Of a DNA stretch of 64,000 bases, positions 17,962 through 27,390 are shown one piece after another (positions within the stretch are counted from its first letter, which is position 1; the number at the start of each line of letters is the position of its first letter). The stretch is from NCBI GenBank assembly GCA_018268835.1, contig JAFDVU010000009.1, positions 1 to 64,000 of the forward strand, written 5' to 3'. Made by a program: the position numbers and the translations under genes. This DNA comes from Acidobacteriota bacterium (GTDB lineage: Bacteria > Acidobacteriota > Terriglobia > Bryobacterales > Bryobacteraceae). The notes beneath the pieces are model-generated. The model did not search any database. It worked only from the letters and a program-made list of their open reading frames with translations, and was not told the origin of the DNA.

Positions 17962-19416
17962 GTGTCCACCCGCCCGCAACCTTACATCTCGGTGGTGGTG
18001 GCCGCGCGCAACGATAACCACGGCGGCGACATGGTGCGCCGCATGCAGGCCTGCGTGGATTCGTGGGTCGGCCTGGCCGCCCGGTTCGGCATGCCGTCCG
18101 AATTCCTGGTGGTAGAGTGGAACCCTCCGGCGGACCGCCCGCCGCTGCACACCGAACTGCGCCTGCCCGGCCCCGGCGGCCTGTGCAGCGTGCGCTTCAT
18201 CGAGGTCTCGCGCGAGATCCACCACTCCCTGCCCTTCGGGAACGCCATCCACTTCCACCAGATGATCGCCAAGAACGTCGGGGTGCGGCGCGCGGCGGGC
18301 GAGTTCGTGCTCGCTACCAACCTCGACATCATCTTCTCCGCCGAGCTGATGCGCTACCTCGCGGAGCGCAGGCTCGACCCCAAGGCCTTCTACCGCATGG
18401 ACCGCTGGGACATCGCCCGCGAGATCCCCTCGCCCGCCCCGATCGACGACGTGCTCGCCTTCGCCTCGAACAACCTAAAACGCGTCTGCGCCCGCGAAGG
18501 CACCTGGGATTCCTCCGGCGACGGCCTGCGCCCCGTCGAAACCCCCGACATCGTCGCGCCCGATTCCGGCCTCCGGCTGGGCCGCGGCTGGTACGGCGTG
18601 GAAGACAGCGACGGATTCGCCAAGCGCTCTCCCGGACCGCTGGCGGAGATCGTCTTCCAGCGTCCTCACGCGGGATGCCACCTGTTGATCGAAGCCGATT
18701 CCGGCCCCAGCGCGCGCGACGGCCGCGCTGAGTGGCAGGTGCTGGATTCGGCCGGCGCCGTCGCCGCTTCCGCCGTGGTCGAGGGTCGCTGCCGCCTCCG
18801 CCTTACCCTGCCCCGCGGCGAACTGGAAGGCACGCTGCGGCTGCGCCATGCCGCCCCCGGACTCGGGCTCAAGGAAGACGTGCGCCTGCTCGAAGTGCGC
18901 GTGTTCTCCATCCGCTGGGAACGTGGCCCGTCCGGCGATCGGTGGGGCTTCGACGTCGAAGAGCGCGCCCCCGGTGTGGACTGGACCCGGCGCTTCCCCT
19001 CTGTAAGCCCCCACGCCGCCGCCATGCGCGATCCGCTCTACCTGCACACCAACGGCTGTGGCGATTTCACCATGATGTCGCGCGATGCCTGGCTCGCCCT
19101 GCGCGGCTATCCCGAATTCCCCATCTGGCCGACTCACCTGGACGCGCTGTTGTGCTACGCCGCCTACCATGCCGGTTTCGCCGAGGTTGTGCTGGAAGAT
19201 CCCATACGCATCTTCCACATCGAGCACCAGGCGGTGTGGACTCCGGAGACCGAGGAGGAACGCCGGGAGCGTGCCGAAAAGCGGGGCATCCCGCTGGTGG
19301 GCTACTCCACTTTCATCGAACACTGCCAGTTCATGCGGCGCTTCAACGTGCCTCTCATTTTCTGCGGCGCCGGATGGGGCCTGGCCGGCCGCGACTTACC
19401 CGAAACGGCCTTTTAA
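17962..19416 (+). CDS. Glycosyltransferase-like protein, paralogue 2
   Basis: The 484-residue paralogue of the preceding protein starts with GTG at 17962, immediately after the previous stop. It keeps all shared blocks: [52 protein letters not shown], one beta-rich insertion (about 205-325, opening RGWYGVED), and the C-terminal [22 protein letters not shown] and [14 protein letters not shown]. It differs by lacking the second insertion. Position directly before the Wzm/Wzt-type exporter suggests that it builds or modifies the exported glycan. Confidence 0.7.
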   Translation: MSTRPQPYISVVVAARNDNHGGDMVRRMQACVDSWVGLAARFGMPSEFLVVEWNPPADRPPLHTELRLPGPGGLCSVRFIEVSREIHHSLPFGNAIHFHQMIAKNVGVRRAAGEFVLATNLDIIFSAELMRYLAERRLDPKAFYRMDRWDIAREIPSPAPIDDVLAFASNNLKRVCAREGTWDSSGDGLRPVETPDIVAPDSGLRLGRGWYGVEDSDGFAKRSPGPLAEIVFQRPHAGCHLLIEADSGPSARDGRAEWQVLDSAGAVAASAVVEGRCRLRLTLPRGELEGTLRLRHAAPGLGLKEDVRLLEVRVFSIRWERGPSGDRWGFDVEERAPGVDWTRRFPSVSPHAAAMRDPLYLHTNGCGDFTMMSRDAWLALRGYPEFPIWPTHLDALLCYAAYHAGFAEVVLEDPIRIFHIEHQAVWTPETEEERRERAEKRGIPLVGYSTFIEHCQFMRRFNVPLIFCGAGWGLAGRDLPETAF

Positions 19417-19426
19417 GGGGCATGCT

Positions 19427-20188
19427 ATGTGGCACGGCGATTACCTGTTCCTGCTGAGTAACCTGGTCAAGAAGGATTTCAGAATCCGCTACCGCAACAT
19501 GTCCCTGGGCGTGTTCTGGTCGCTGTTGAATCCGCTGGTGACCATGGCGGTCCTGACCTTCGTCTTCACCCAGATCTGGCCCAGCGGACAGCCGCACTTC
19601 CCCGTGTTCGTGCTCTGCGGGCTGGTTCCGTTCAACTTTTTCACCATGGCGTGGGCCAGCAGCACCAGTTCCCTGCTGGACAACACCTCGCTGATCAAGC
19701 GCGTGCCCGTCCCGCGCGAGGTCGTGCCCATCGCCACCGTCCTCGGCAACAGCGTCCACCTGCTGATCCAGATCGGCCTGTTGCTGGCGTTCACGCTCGC
19801 CTTCGGACTGGGCGTCAACCGTTACTGGCTCTGGCTGCCGCTGTTGTGGATCCTGGAGATCGGCTTCGTCTGCGGCGTCTCCATGATCACGGCGGCCGTC
19901 AATGTCTATGTGCGCGACACGCGCTACATCGTCGAGAGCGTCAATGTCGTTCTCTTCTGGCTGGTGCCGATCTTCTATTCCTTCGATAAAATTCCGCCGC
20001 AATACCACGAGATTTACGCCTACAATCCGATCGCGGCGCTGGTCATGGCCCTGCGCAACGTGCTCATGGAGGGCGTCCCGCCGCCGCCCAGCATCGTCTG
20101 GAAGCTCAGTTGCGCTTCGGTGCTTACCTTCGGCCTGGGATGGCTGGCCTTCCGCAAGCTCAAGCAGGGATTCTACGATTACATCTAG
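19427..20188 (+). CDS. ABC-2 polysaccharide export permease (Wzm/KpsM-like)
   Basis: The 253-residue integral membrane protein belongs to the ABC-2 family that exports lipid-linked O-antigen, teichoic acid or capsule. It has the cytoplasmic N-terminal [20 protein letters not shown], six hydrophobic segments (such as [16 protein letters not shown] and [16 protein letters not shown]), and the typical [12 protein letters not shown] end. The start at 19427 follows AAGGGG with good spacing; the frame also runs upstream but overlaps paralogue 2. It is followed after 3 bases by its ATPase. Confidence 0.88.
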   Translation: MWHGDYLFLLSNLVKKDFRIRYRNMSLGVFWSLLNPLVTMAVLTFVFTQIWPSGQPHFPVFVLCGLVPFNFFTMAWASSTSSLLDNTSLIKRVPVPREVVPIATVLGNSVHLLIQIGLLLAFTLAFGLGVNRYWLWLPLLWILEIGFVCGVSMITAAVNVYVRDTRYIVESVNVVLFWLVPIFYSFDKIPPQYHEIYAYNPIAALVMALRNVLMEGVPPPPSIVWKLSCASVLTFGLGWLAFRKLKQGFYDYI

Positions 20189-20191
20189 CGC

Positions 20192-20917
20192 ATGGCCATC
20201 ATCGAAGTAGACCGCGTCTCCAAGACTTTCCCGCGCGCCGGTGAAGCCAAACTTCTGCGCACACACATCGAGGAGATGTTCCGCCGCAAGCGGCACGATC
20301 CGTTCTACGCGCTGAAGAACGTCTCCTTCCGGCTGGAGAAGGGCGAGAACCTCGGGGTGATCGGCGGCAACGGGGCCGGCAAAACCACGCTGCTCAGCCT
20401 GGTTTCCGGACTGTGCCGTCCCGAGGAGGGCACCGTCGCGGTGAGCGGGCGCGTCGCCCCCATGCTCGAATTGGGCTCGGGCTTCCATCCGGAACTGACC
20501 GGCAAGGAGAACGTGATGCTCAACGCCTCCCTGCTGGGCCTCTCCCGCCGACGCACCGAGGAGTGCTTCGGGCGCATCGTCGAATTCTCCGGGGTGGGCG
20601 ACTTCATCAACCAGCCGATCCGCACCTATTCGAGCGGCATGATCGTGCGCCTGGCGTTCTCCGTGGCCGCGCACGTGGATCCCGATATCCTGCTCATCGA
20701 CGAAGTGCTCGCCGTGGGCGACCAGGCGTTTCAAGCCAAGTGCTTCGATCGCATCAAGGCGTTCCGCAGCGCCGGCAAGACCCTGCTCTTCGTCTCCCAC
20801 GCGCCCGGCCTGGTGAAGGAGTTGTGCGAGCGCTGCCTGTGGCTGGACCACGGCCAGGTGATGATGGACGGCCCGGCGGACGAAGTGCTCGCCGCCTACC
20901 AGGCGCGCGGCCGGTAG
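20192..20917 (+). CDS. ABC polysaccharide exporter ATP-binding protein (Wzt/KpsT-like)
   Basis: The ATPase carries Walker A (GGNGAGKTT, about residue 54), Q-loop, signature YSSGMIVRLAFS and Walker B (DILLIDEVLAVGD). At 241 residues it consists of the nucleotide-binding domain alone. It lacks the C-terminal carbohydrate-binding domain found in some Wzt proteins that read a modified chain end. It pairs with the upstream permease to export the glycan. Its stop abuts the stop of the minus-strand paralogue 3. Confidence 0.9.
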   Translation: MAIIEVDRVSKTFPRAGEAKLLRTHIEEMFRRKRHDPFYALKNVSFRLEKGENLGVIGGNGAGKTTLLSLVSGLCRPEEGTVAVSGRVAPMLELGSGFHPELTGKENVMLNASLLGLSRRRTEECFGRIVEFSGVGDFINQPIRTYSSGMIVRLAFSVAAHVDPDILLIDEVLAVGDQAFQAKCFDRIKAFRSAGKTLLFVSHAPGLVKELCERCLWLDHGQVMMDGPADEVLAAYQARGR

Positions 20918-22561
20918 CTACTCGACGCGCGTTTCCTTCAGGTCCAGCTTCGCCATGCCCCAATCTTCGTGATTGAAGATGAACGGCGATTTCAGCCGGT
21001 TCATCTGCGCCGCCCAGCGCAGCACGTCCTGGTTATCCAGCCAGGGGATGCCCGACTCCGCCAGCCGCTGGAACAGGCGCGTCTGCCCTTCCGGCGTCCA
21101 GCCCGACCCGGTGGCGTGCTCGATGTGGTAGATCCGCATCGGGTCTTCCAGAATCACCTCCCGCGCGCCGCCGTGATGCGCCGCCACGCAGAACAGCGAA
21201 TCGATGTTCATCGAAAACAGGTCGAACTCCGGGTAGCCGCGCAGGTCGAACCAGTGCTCGCGCGCCAGCAGCGTGAAATCGCCGCACCCGTTGGTGTGCA
21301 GGAACAGCGGCGGCAGCGGCGGTTCGGCGGGCGCGGGTGGCGCGGCTTCCGGCTCGTTGACCCGCCGCACCTTCAGGTAGCGGCGGAAAATCCGCCGCAT
21401 GCGCTCCGAGACCGGCACTGTCAACTCCACCCGGTCGCCGCCCGTGGACAGCCGCTCCGCCGCGTGGTCGATCATGCCCAGCAGCGTGTTCACCCGCGCC
21501 ACCAGTCCGATGGGGCGCAGGCTGAGCGCTCCCCCGGCTCCCGGGCGGTATCCGGCGTGGAAGACGCGGAAGTTCAGCTCGCGCGGATCCCCGGGGACCG
21601 CGCCGCCGCCGTTGCGCGTTTCAAACAGCACGCGGCGCGGCGCCGGCGCGGGCAGCGGCAGGCTCAGGCGGCTGCGCACCGCGAGGCTGAACGACGCCAG
21701 TTGATTCCCCCCGTCGCCGGACACCTCGATGCGCGCCGGCTGTCCGCCGGTTCCCGGCCCCGGCTCCAGTTCCAGCTCCAGCGCCGCGCCGCGCCCTCCG
21801 GCGTCGCCCAGCAGGATTTCCGCGCGCGGTCCCGCCCAGCGGAACGGCTCCTGCCGCGCGTACTTCTCGATCGGGTACCAGCCGCGGCCGAACAGGATCC
21901 CCTGGTCGGGCGGCGCGATATCGTCCCGGGCCAGGGTTCGCTTGCCCTCCGGAGTCACGGGGAAACTGCCCTCGCGCGCGTTGATCCGCAGCAGGTGCGA
22001 ACGGCACCAGGCCAGTTGCTCTTCGATGGGACGCTCCACCGGCACGTCGCTCATCGCGTCGTAGCGGTCGATGCGGTACATCGCGCCGGTCTCCAGGCGC
22101 CTCTGCGCGATGTACTCTGCCAGTTCGCTCGAGAACAGAATGTCGATGTTGGTCGCCAGGATGAAGCGCCCCCTGGCGCGGCGGATACCCACGTTCTTGG
22201 CGATCATCTGGTACAGCGGCAGCGCTTCGGCATGCGCGAAGCGGCGGTGCACTTCGCCCGGCACTTCGATAAAGCGCACGTCGCACGGGCCACGGCCGCC
22301 GGGCCAGCGCAGGGCTTCGCGCAGCCGCGGGCGGCCGGGCAGGGGATTCCACTCGACGAAGATCAGCTCGGAGGGAATCTGGAACCGCGCCGCCTGTGCC
22401 AGCCATCCGCCGGCGAAGGCCTGCATGCGGCCCAGCAGGTTGCCGCCGTGATCGTCGTTGCGCGCCGTGACTACGATCGAGAGATAGGGCTCCGCGGACA
22501 GACCGGCCGGCGGCACATCCGCCTGCCGCCCCGCCGGCGGCTCTCCGCCCGCCTGGTTCAC
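20918..22561 (-). CDS. Glycosyltransferase-like protein, paralogue 3
   Basis: The 547-residue third member has [58 protein letters not shown], a single beta-rich insertion (about 205-330, opening GRGWYPIE), and the C-terminal block NGCGDFTLLAREHW, LRGYPEFDLFSMNIDS and IYHIEHATGSGWTPEG. It is closer to paralogue 1 than to paralogue 2 in these blocks. The GTG start at 22561 overlaps the TGA of the methyltransferase (GTGA), so translation is coupled. The frame is open upstream but lies inside the methyltransferase there. Confidence 0.7.
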   Translation of the reverse strand: MNQAGGEPPAGRQADVPPAGLSAEPYLSIVVTARNDDHGGNLLGRMQAFAGGWLAQAARFQIPSELIFVEWNPLPGRPRLREALRWPGGRGPCDVRFIEVPGEVHRRFAHAEALPLYQMIAKNVGIRRARGRFILATNIDILFSSELAEYIAQRRLETGAMYRIDRYDAMSDVPVERPIEEQLAWCRSHLLRINAREGSFPVTPEGKRTLARDDIAPPDQGILFGRGWYPIEKYARQEPFRWAGPRAEILLGDAGGRGAALELELEPGPGTGGQPARIEVSGDGGNQLASFSLAVRSRLSLPLPAPAPRRVLFETRNGGGAVPGDPRELNFRVFHAGYRPGAGGALSLRPIGLVARVNTLLGMIDHAAERLSTGGDRVELTVPVSERMRRIFRRYLKVRRVNEPEAAPPAPAEPPLPPLFLHTNGCGDFTLLAREHWFDLRGYPEFDLFSMNIDSLFCVAAHHGGAREVILEDPMRIYHIEHATGSGWTPEGQTRLFQRLAESGIPWLDNQDVLRWAAQMNRLKSPFIFNHEDWGMAKLDLKETRVE

Positions 22562-23403
22562 TTGGGACGCGCGGTCAGGCACAGGTGCCAGCCGAATGCG
22601 CGTTCCAGCGCCCGGAACAGGAAGCGCGGCATCAGGCGCCAGTACCACATGCGCCGATAGCGATACTGCACGTATTCCGGGATGTAGTAGGGGAAGATGT
22701 GGTCCACCTCGGTCTTCGTGGTTTCGAAGCCGTGCTCCCGCAGCAATTCCCGTCCCGCCGTGCGCGAGTAGCTGTACGTCACCGGGCAGCCGGTCTGCGC
22801 CTCGGAGTACTCCGCGATCAGCCGGTCCAGCTTCCAGAACTGCCCCTTGCCGTACACGAACAGGATCCACAACACCTTCCACGACCACCGGTTGTAGACC
22901 ATGATCTTCAAGGTGCTCTGGGGCGTCACGTACTTGCGGATCTCCTCCAGCACCGCTTCCGGATGCGGCGTGTGGTGGATCACCCCGAAGGAGTACACCA
23001 GGTCGTACTTCTCCACCGGGACGGTCTCGCTCAGCTTCTCCGCGTTGGCCTGGTAGAAGCGCACGCGGTCCTCGAAGCCGAATACCTTGGCCCGCTGCCG
23101 CGCCACTTCCAGCGATTTTTCGGTGAGGTCCACCGCCGTAACCTGCGCGCCGGCGCGGGCGAAGCTGATCGTGTCCGTGCCGATGCCGCAGCCGATTTCG
23201 AGCACCTTCTTGCCCTTCCAGCGCTCAAACTCGGCGAACCCCGGAATGTGGTACTCCACCATGTATTTGCGCGCTTCGACCTCGTCGAAGTACTCGCGCG
23301 TGCCCACCGGCTTGGGAGAATGCCGGATGTTGCACGGCCGCGCGTTCCAATAGTCGTGTACCTTGGCGACCGGAACCTGCTCGAAGGATTCAATCGGCTT
23401 CAT
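22558..23403 (-). CDS. Class I SAM-dependent methyltransferase
   Basis: The 281-residue protein has the SAM-binding glycine motif VLEIGCGIGTDTISFARAG (about residue 70), the acidic AVDLTEKSLE and the post-I motif DLVYSFGVIHHTPHPEAV. This is the Methyltransf_11/25 type. The C-terminal 100 residues are aromatic and basic (YVQYRYRRMWYWRLMPRFLF) and may touch the membrane. The substrate is unknown; its neighbours favour a sugar or a lipid-linked glycan. It lies 6 bases after the sugar dehydrogenase stop and overlaps the paralogue 3 start. Confidence 0.85.
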   Translation of the reverse strand: MKPIESFEQVPVAKVHDYWNARPCNIRHSPKPVGTREYFDEVEARKYMVEYHIPGFAEFERWKGKKVLEIGCGIGTDTISFARAGAQVTAVDLTEKSLEVARQRAKVFGFEDRVRFYQANAEKLSETVPVEKYDLVYSFGVIHHTPHPEAVLEEIRKYVTPQSTLKIMVYNRWSWKVLWILFVYGKGQFWKLDRLIAEYSEAQTGCPVTYSYSRTAGRELLREHGFETTKTEVDHIFPYYIPEYVQYRYRRMWYWRLMPRFLFRALERAFGWHLCLTARPK

Positions 23404-23409
23404 GCGCCG

Positions 23410-24753
23410 TTATACCGCCACTTCGCGCGATTGGAGTTGCTGCGTCGCGCGGCTCTTGCCCAGCGTGAAATATTCCGGAACCGCCTCGCGCGCTTCCGGC
23501 GAAAGCATGCGCCAGCAATCGATCACGAATTCCGGACCGTTCTCGAAATCGCCCGCGGTCAGCTTGCCGAACTCCGGCCACGGGGTCGTGATCGCCAGCA
23601 CGTCGCTCTGCCGCACGCAATCCAGCATACCGGCGGCGTAGGTGATGTTGCCGGAAAGTTGCCGCGCCGTATTCCCCATCGCGGAGGGATCGTAAACCAC
23701 CACCCGCGCGCCCGATTCCAGCAGTTGCTTCGCGATGGCCACGCCCTGCGATTCCTCGATGACTTCCGTGTAGGGCTTGTAGGAGAGCCCCAGCAGCCCA
23801 GCGGTGCCGCCTTCCGGCAGCCGCGCCAGGATCATCTCGGCGATGCGCGGCACCTGCCGCCGGTTCATCGCGTCCGTGGCCTCGGCCAGCAGCGCCGGGA
23901 CGCCGTTGGCGCGCGCCAGCGCGGAGAACGCCACGTTATCGCGCGGGAAGCACGGTCCGCCGTAGCCCAGCGCGCCCTTCAGGTACTTGGTGCCGATGCG
24001 CGTGTCGCAGCCGATCGCCGCCGTGACCACGTCCACGTCCGCTCCCGGCAGCGTCTCGCACACCTGCGCCAGCATGTTGGCGTAGGAGATTTTGGTGGTG
24101 ACGAAGGTGTTCACGGAGAGCTTGGTCAGCTCCGCGTTCACGTAGTTCATGCGCCGGATCCGCGGATTGCTCTCGCACACCCCGGTGTACAACTCTTCGA
24201 GCGTGGCCCCGGAGCGCGCATCGCTCTCCCCGATCAGGATCATGTCCGGGTTGAGCATGTCCCGCACCACGCTGCCCAGCGCGATGAACTCGGGGTTGTA
24301 GCACAGGCCGAAATCCACCCCGGCTTTCTTGCCGCTGGCCGCTTCCAGCGCCGGCAGCAGCGAGCCTTCCACCGATCCGGGCATCACCGTGCTGGAGAGC
24401 ACGACCACGTGCCACGTATCCTTGGTACGCAGCGCCGCACCGATCTTTTCCGCGGCCTTCAGCACGTACTCCACCGAGAAACGTCCGTCCGCTCCCGAAG
24501 GCGTGGGCACAATGATGAACGTGATGTCGGTCGCGTGGATAGCCTCGGCGTAATCCATCGTGGCGGAGAGCCGCTCACGGTTGGCGGCGATCATCTCGGC
24601 AAGCTGCGGTTCGTTGACCGGCGGCCGCCCTTCCTGAATCGCCTGCACGTAGGCGGGGTTGATATCCACCCCGATAACCGTGTGGCCTTTGTGCGCCATC
24701 ACGGCGGCCATGGGCGCTCCCAGCTTACCCAATCCGATGATTGATAACTTCAT
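23410..24753 (-). CDS. Nucleotide-sugar dehydrogenase (UDP-glucose/GDP-mannose family)
   Basis: The family-typical three-domain protein has a Rossmann motif (LSIIGLGKLGAPMAAVMA), STVMPGSVEG, the catalytic GYGGPCFPRD and a C-terminal LGLSYKPYTEVIEESQG. It converts a nucleotide sugar to a uronate or related acid. It is only distantly related to the dehydrogenase at 4848: GGPCFPRD here, GGSCLPKD there. A GTG at 24759 directly after the nadE stop could also start it, and AGGA lies nearer that GTG. ATG at 24753 matches the family start. Confidence 0.85.
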   Translation of the reverse strand: MKLSIIGLGKLGAPMAAVMAHKGHTVIGVDINPAYVQAIQEGRPPVNEPQLAEMIAANRERLSATMDYAEAIHATDITFIIVPTPSGADGRFSVEYVLKAAEKIGAALRTKDTWHVVVLSSTVMPGSVEGSLLPALEAASGKKAGVDFGLCYNPEFIALGSVVRDMLNPDMILIGESDARSGATLEELYTGVCESNPRIRRMNYVNAELTKLSVNTFVTTKISYANMLAQVCETLPGADVDVVTAAIGCDTRIGTKYLKGALGYGGPCFPRDNVAFSALARANGVPALLAEATDAMNRRQVPRIAEMILARLPEGGTAGLLGLSYKPYTEVIEESQGVAIAKQLLESGARVVVYDPSAMGNTARQLSGNITYAAGMLDCVRQSDVLAITTPWPEFGKLTAGDFENGPEFVIDCWRMLSPEAREAVPEYFTLGKSRATQQLQSREVAV

Positions 24754-24759
24754 ACGCAC

Positions 24760-26394
24760 TTATTCCTGTCTGACAATGGGCATGCGCCACCCGGTGCCGA
24801 ACGCGCGCGACGTCACCTTCAGTACCGGAGCGGCCTGCTTCCGTTTAAATTCCGCAATGCGGACTAACTTTAACACTCTGCGGACAGTCGCTTCATCGTA
24901 GCCCCGGGCGATGATCTCTTCCGCGCTCATGCACTGCTCCACGTGCAGCTCCAGAATCTCGTCCAGAACATCGTACGGGGGCAGGCTGTCCTGGTCCGTT
25001 TGGTTCGGCCGCAACTCCGCCGACGGCGCCTTGGTGAGGGTGGATTCAGGAATCCCCGGACCGCGCCGGTTGCGCCATCGCGACACCCGGTAGACCATCA
25101 TCTTGGGCAGGTCCGCGATCACCGCCAGGCCGCCGTTCATATCCCCGTAGAGCGTGCAGTAGCCCACGCTCATCTCGCTCTTGTTGCCCGTGGTGAGCAG
25201 CAGCGACCCGAACTTGTTGGACACCGCCATCAGCAGGTTGCCGCGGATGCGCGATTGAATGTTTTCTTCGGTGACGTCCGCCTTGAGGCCCGCGAACGGC
25301 TCGGCGAGCACGCCTTCGTAAGTCTGCATGATGCCGCCGATCGGCAGCAGCATGGTACGGATCCCCAGGTTCTTCGCCAGGTCCACGGAATCGTCCACGC
25401 TGCCCTGGCTCGAATAGACTGAGGGCATCATCACCCCCAGAACGTTTTCCGGTCCCATCGCGTCCGCCGCGATGGCCGCCGTCAATGCCGAATCGATGCC
25501 GCCGGAAAGCCCCAGCAGCACGCTGCGGAACCGCGTCTTCCGCGCGTAGTCCCGCACGCCCAGCACCAGCGCGTTCCAGATCTCCGCCTCGGGCGTGAAA
25601 TCGTCCTCCGCCACGGTGCCGGTGCACGCCCCGAGGTCGGCCACCAGCACGTCTTCCTCGAAACCCCTGGCGCGCGCGAAAATCCGCCCGTCCGGCGCGT
25701 AGGCGCCGCTCCGCCCGTCGAAGATCAGGTCGTCGTTGGCGCCCACCTGGTTGACGATCGCCACCGGCACGCCGTACTTCTGCGCCATGTGGCCCAGCAT
25801 GTTCTCGCGCAACTGCTGCTTGGACACCGTGAAGGGCGATGCCGAGAGATTCAGAATCGCCTGCGCGCCGGCCTGCGTCAACTCCGCGATCGGGTCCTTA
25901 TGATAGCGGCGGCGCTCCCAGAAATCGCGGTCGTTCCACACGTCCTCGCAGATGCTGATCCCCAGTTTCGTGCCCGCGATCTCCAGGATCTGGACCCCGT
26001 GATACGGCTCGAAGTAACGGTCCTCGTCGAAGACGTCGTAGGTCGGCAAAAGCGACTTATGGAACGCCTGGCCCACCTGCCCGCCCTGCACCAGCACCGC
26101 GCTGTTGAACAGCGGCCGGCCCACATCCCCCGGGTTCGGCGTGGCCACCCCCACCAGCAGCGGCGGGCCATCCTTCAGTTCCTTCGCGATGGCCGCCAGT
26201 TTCTCGCTCGAACGCCGCACAAACCCCTGATTCATCAGCAGGTCCCGCGGTAGATAGCCCATCAGCGCGAGTTCCGGCGTGGCCATCAGGTCGACGTTCT
26301 GTTCGCGGGCCGCACGGGCCGCGCGCACGATCAATGCCGCATTGCCTTCGAGATCGCCCGCTGTTGGATTGATTTGAAGAAGCGCTACCCGCAA
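24760..26394 (-). CDS. nadE: Glutamine-hydrolysing NAD+ synthetase
   Basis: This cytoplasmic enzyme makes NAD from deamido-NAD, ATP and glutamine. The N-terminal nitrilase-like amidase domain (about residues 1-245) has the ATPELALMGY glutamate region, HKSLLPTYDVFDE lysine and ISICEDVWND cysteine. The C-terminal synthase domain (about 265-544) has the P-loop LLGLSGGIDSALTA and TTGNKSEMSVGYCTLYGD. At 544 residues it has the length of the shorter two-domain bacterial form. It is the first gene of a minus-strand operon continuing into the sugar dehydrogenase, which consumes NAD. Confidence 0.95.
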   Translation of the reverse strand: MRVALLQINPTAGDLEGNAALIVRAARAAREQNVDLMATPELALMGYLPRDLLMNQGFVRRSSEKLAAIAKELKDGPPLLVGVATPNPGDVGRPLFNSAVLVQGGQVGQAFHKSLLPTYDVFDEDRYFEPYHGVQILEIAGTKLGISICEDVWNDRDFWERRRYHKDPIAELTQAGAQAILNLSASPFTVSKQQLRENMLGHMAQKYGVPVAIVNQVGANDDLIFDGRSGAYAPDGRIFARARGFEEDVLVADLGACTGTVAEDDFTPEAEIWNALVLGVRDYARKTRFRSVLLGLSGGIDSALTAAIAADAMGPENVLGVMMPSVYSSQGSVDDSVDLAKNLGIRTMLLPIGGIMQTYEGVLAEPFAGLKADVTEENIQSRIRGNLLMAVSNKFGSLLLTTGNKSEMSVGYCTLYGDMNGGLAVIADLPKMMVYRVSRWRNRRGPGIPESTLTKAPSAELRPNQTDQDSLPPYDVLDEILELHVEQCMSAEEIIARGYDEATVRRVLKLVRIAEFKRKQAAPVLKVTSRAFGTGWRMPIVRQE

Positions 26395-26475
26395 GCCGGT
26401 TCACCAGCCCCTGTTGGTTACAACTCGATCGCAACTGCGTTGCGGAATATCAGGGGTTTTCATCAGTGTATCAAG

Positions 26476-26503
26476 TTGCACCGGGATTTTCCGTTGCTAT
26501 ATT
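26476..26503 (+). promoter_or_regulatory. Possible sigma70-like promoter before the GT2 gene
   Basis: TTGCAC and TATATT are separated by 16 bases. Transcription would start near 26510, only about 5 bases before the GTG at 26515. The message would then be nearly leaderless, and the GGAG at about 26504 would be lost. Promoter and ribosome site are therefore not both right. Confidence 0.3.
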
Positions 26504-26514
26504 GGAGTTCACCC

Positions 26515-27390
26515 GTGCCCCCCCTGGTCAGTATCGTCACCCCCACCTTCAACATGGCGCGATACCTGCCCGAGGCGATCGAGAGCGTTCTTTCCCAGGA
26601 TTACTCCCCGGTCGAATACATCGTGGCCGACGGTGGCTCCACCGATGAAACCCGAGGCATTCTGGAAGGCTACGGATCCCGCCTGCGTTGGTTCAGCGGC
26701 AAGGATAAAGGTCCCAGTGACGCCGCCCATCGCGGCTTCTTACAGGCGCGCGGCGAGATCTTCGCCTGGCTAAACGCCGACGACAGCTACCTGCCCGGCG
26801 CCATTCATACCGCCGTGGATTACCTCGCCGCCCACCCCGAAATCGACGTGGTCTACGGCGAAGGTTACTGGATCGGCGAGGACGGCACCCGCATCTCCCG
26901 CTATCCTACACTGCCCTGGGACCCCCGCGTCCTCGAACGCGACTGCTTCATCTGCCAGCCCGCCGCCTTCTTCCGCGCCTCCGCCTACCGAAAGTGCGGG
27001 CTCGACCCCGACGTCAACCGCTCCTTCGATTACGACCTGTGGATCCGGATGGCGATTGCGGGGCTGCGCTTCGCCGCCATCCCGCAATACCTGGCCAACT
27101 CGCGCATGCACCAGGGCGCCAAGACCATCTACGAGCGCGAGGCGGTCCTCCAGGCGTCCATGGACCTGCTGATGCGCCACTACGGCTACATCCCGATGTC
27201 GTGGGTCTTCGGCTACGCCGCCTGGCGCCGCGACGGCCGCGACCAGTTCTTCGAGCCCCTCCGCCCCACCCCCGGCGCCTACCTCGCCGCCCTCCCCCTC
27301 GGCCTGCGCCTCAACCCGCGGCGCCGCCTCCGCTTCCTCGGCGAATGGCTCGCCGCCCCCTTGGGCGCCCTGCGGCGCCGCCCACGGTAG
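26515..27390 (+). CDS. Family 2 glycosyltransferase
   Basis: The 291-residue protein is a GT-A fold enzyme. It has VSIVTPTFNMARYLPEAIES at the N-terminus, VADGGSTDETRGIL for UDP-sugar binding, WLNADDSYLPGA as the DXD-like metal site, and a C-terminal SFDYDLWIRMAIAGLRF with the ED/D-type acceptor region. It transfers a sugar during glycan assembly at the inner membrane. The GTG start at 26515 follows TTGGAG; a frame extending upstream to 26374 would overlap nadE on the other strand and carries no family-like sequence. Confidence 0.88.
   Translation: MPPLVSIVTPTFNMARYLPEAIESVLSQDYSPVEYIVADGGSTDETRGILEGYGSRLRWFSGKDKGPSDAAHRGFLQARGEIFAWLNADDSYLPGAIHTAVDYLAAHPEIDVVYGEGYWIGEDGTRISRYPTLPWDPRVLERDCFICQPAAFFRASAYRKCGLDPDVNRSFDYDLWIRMAIAGLRFAAIPQYLANSRMHQGAKTIYEREAVLQASMDLLMRHYGYIPMSWVFGYAAWRRDGRDQFFEPLRPTPGAYLAALPLGLRLNPRRRLRFLGEWLAAPLGALRRRPR

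Noticed and set aside
26374-26514. Longer N-terminus for the GT2 gene
   Set aside because: It would overlap the nadE start on the other strand, and the extra residues do not resemble the family; the GTG at 26515 was preferred.
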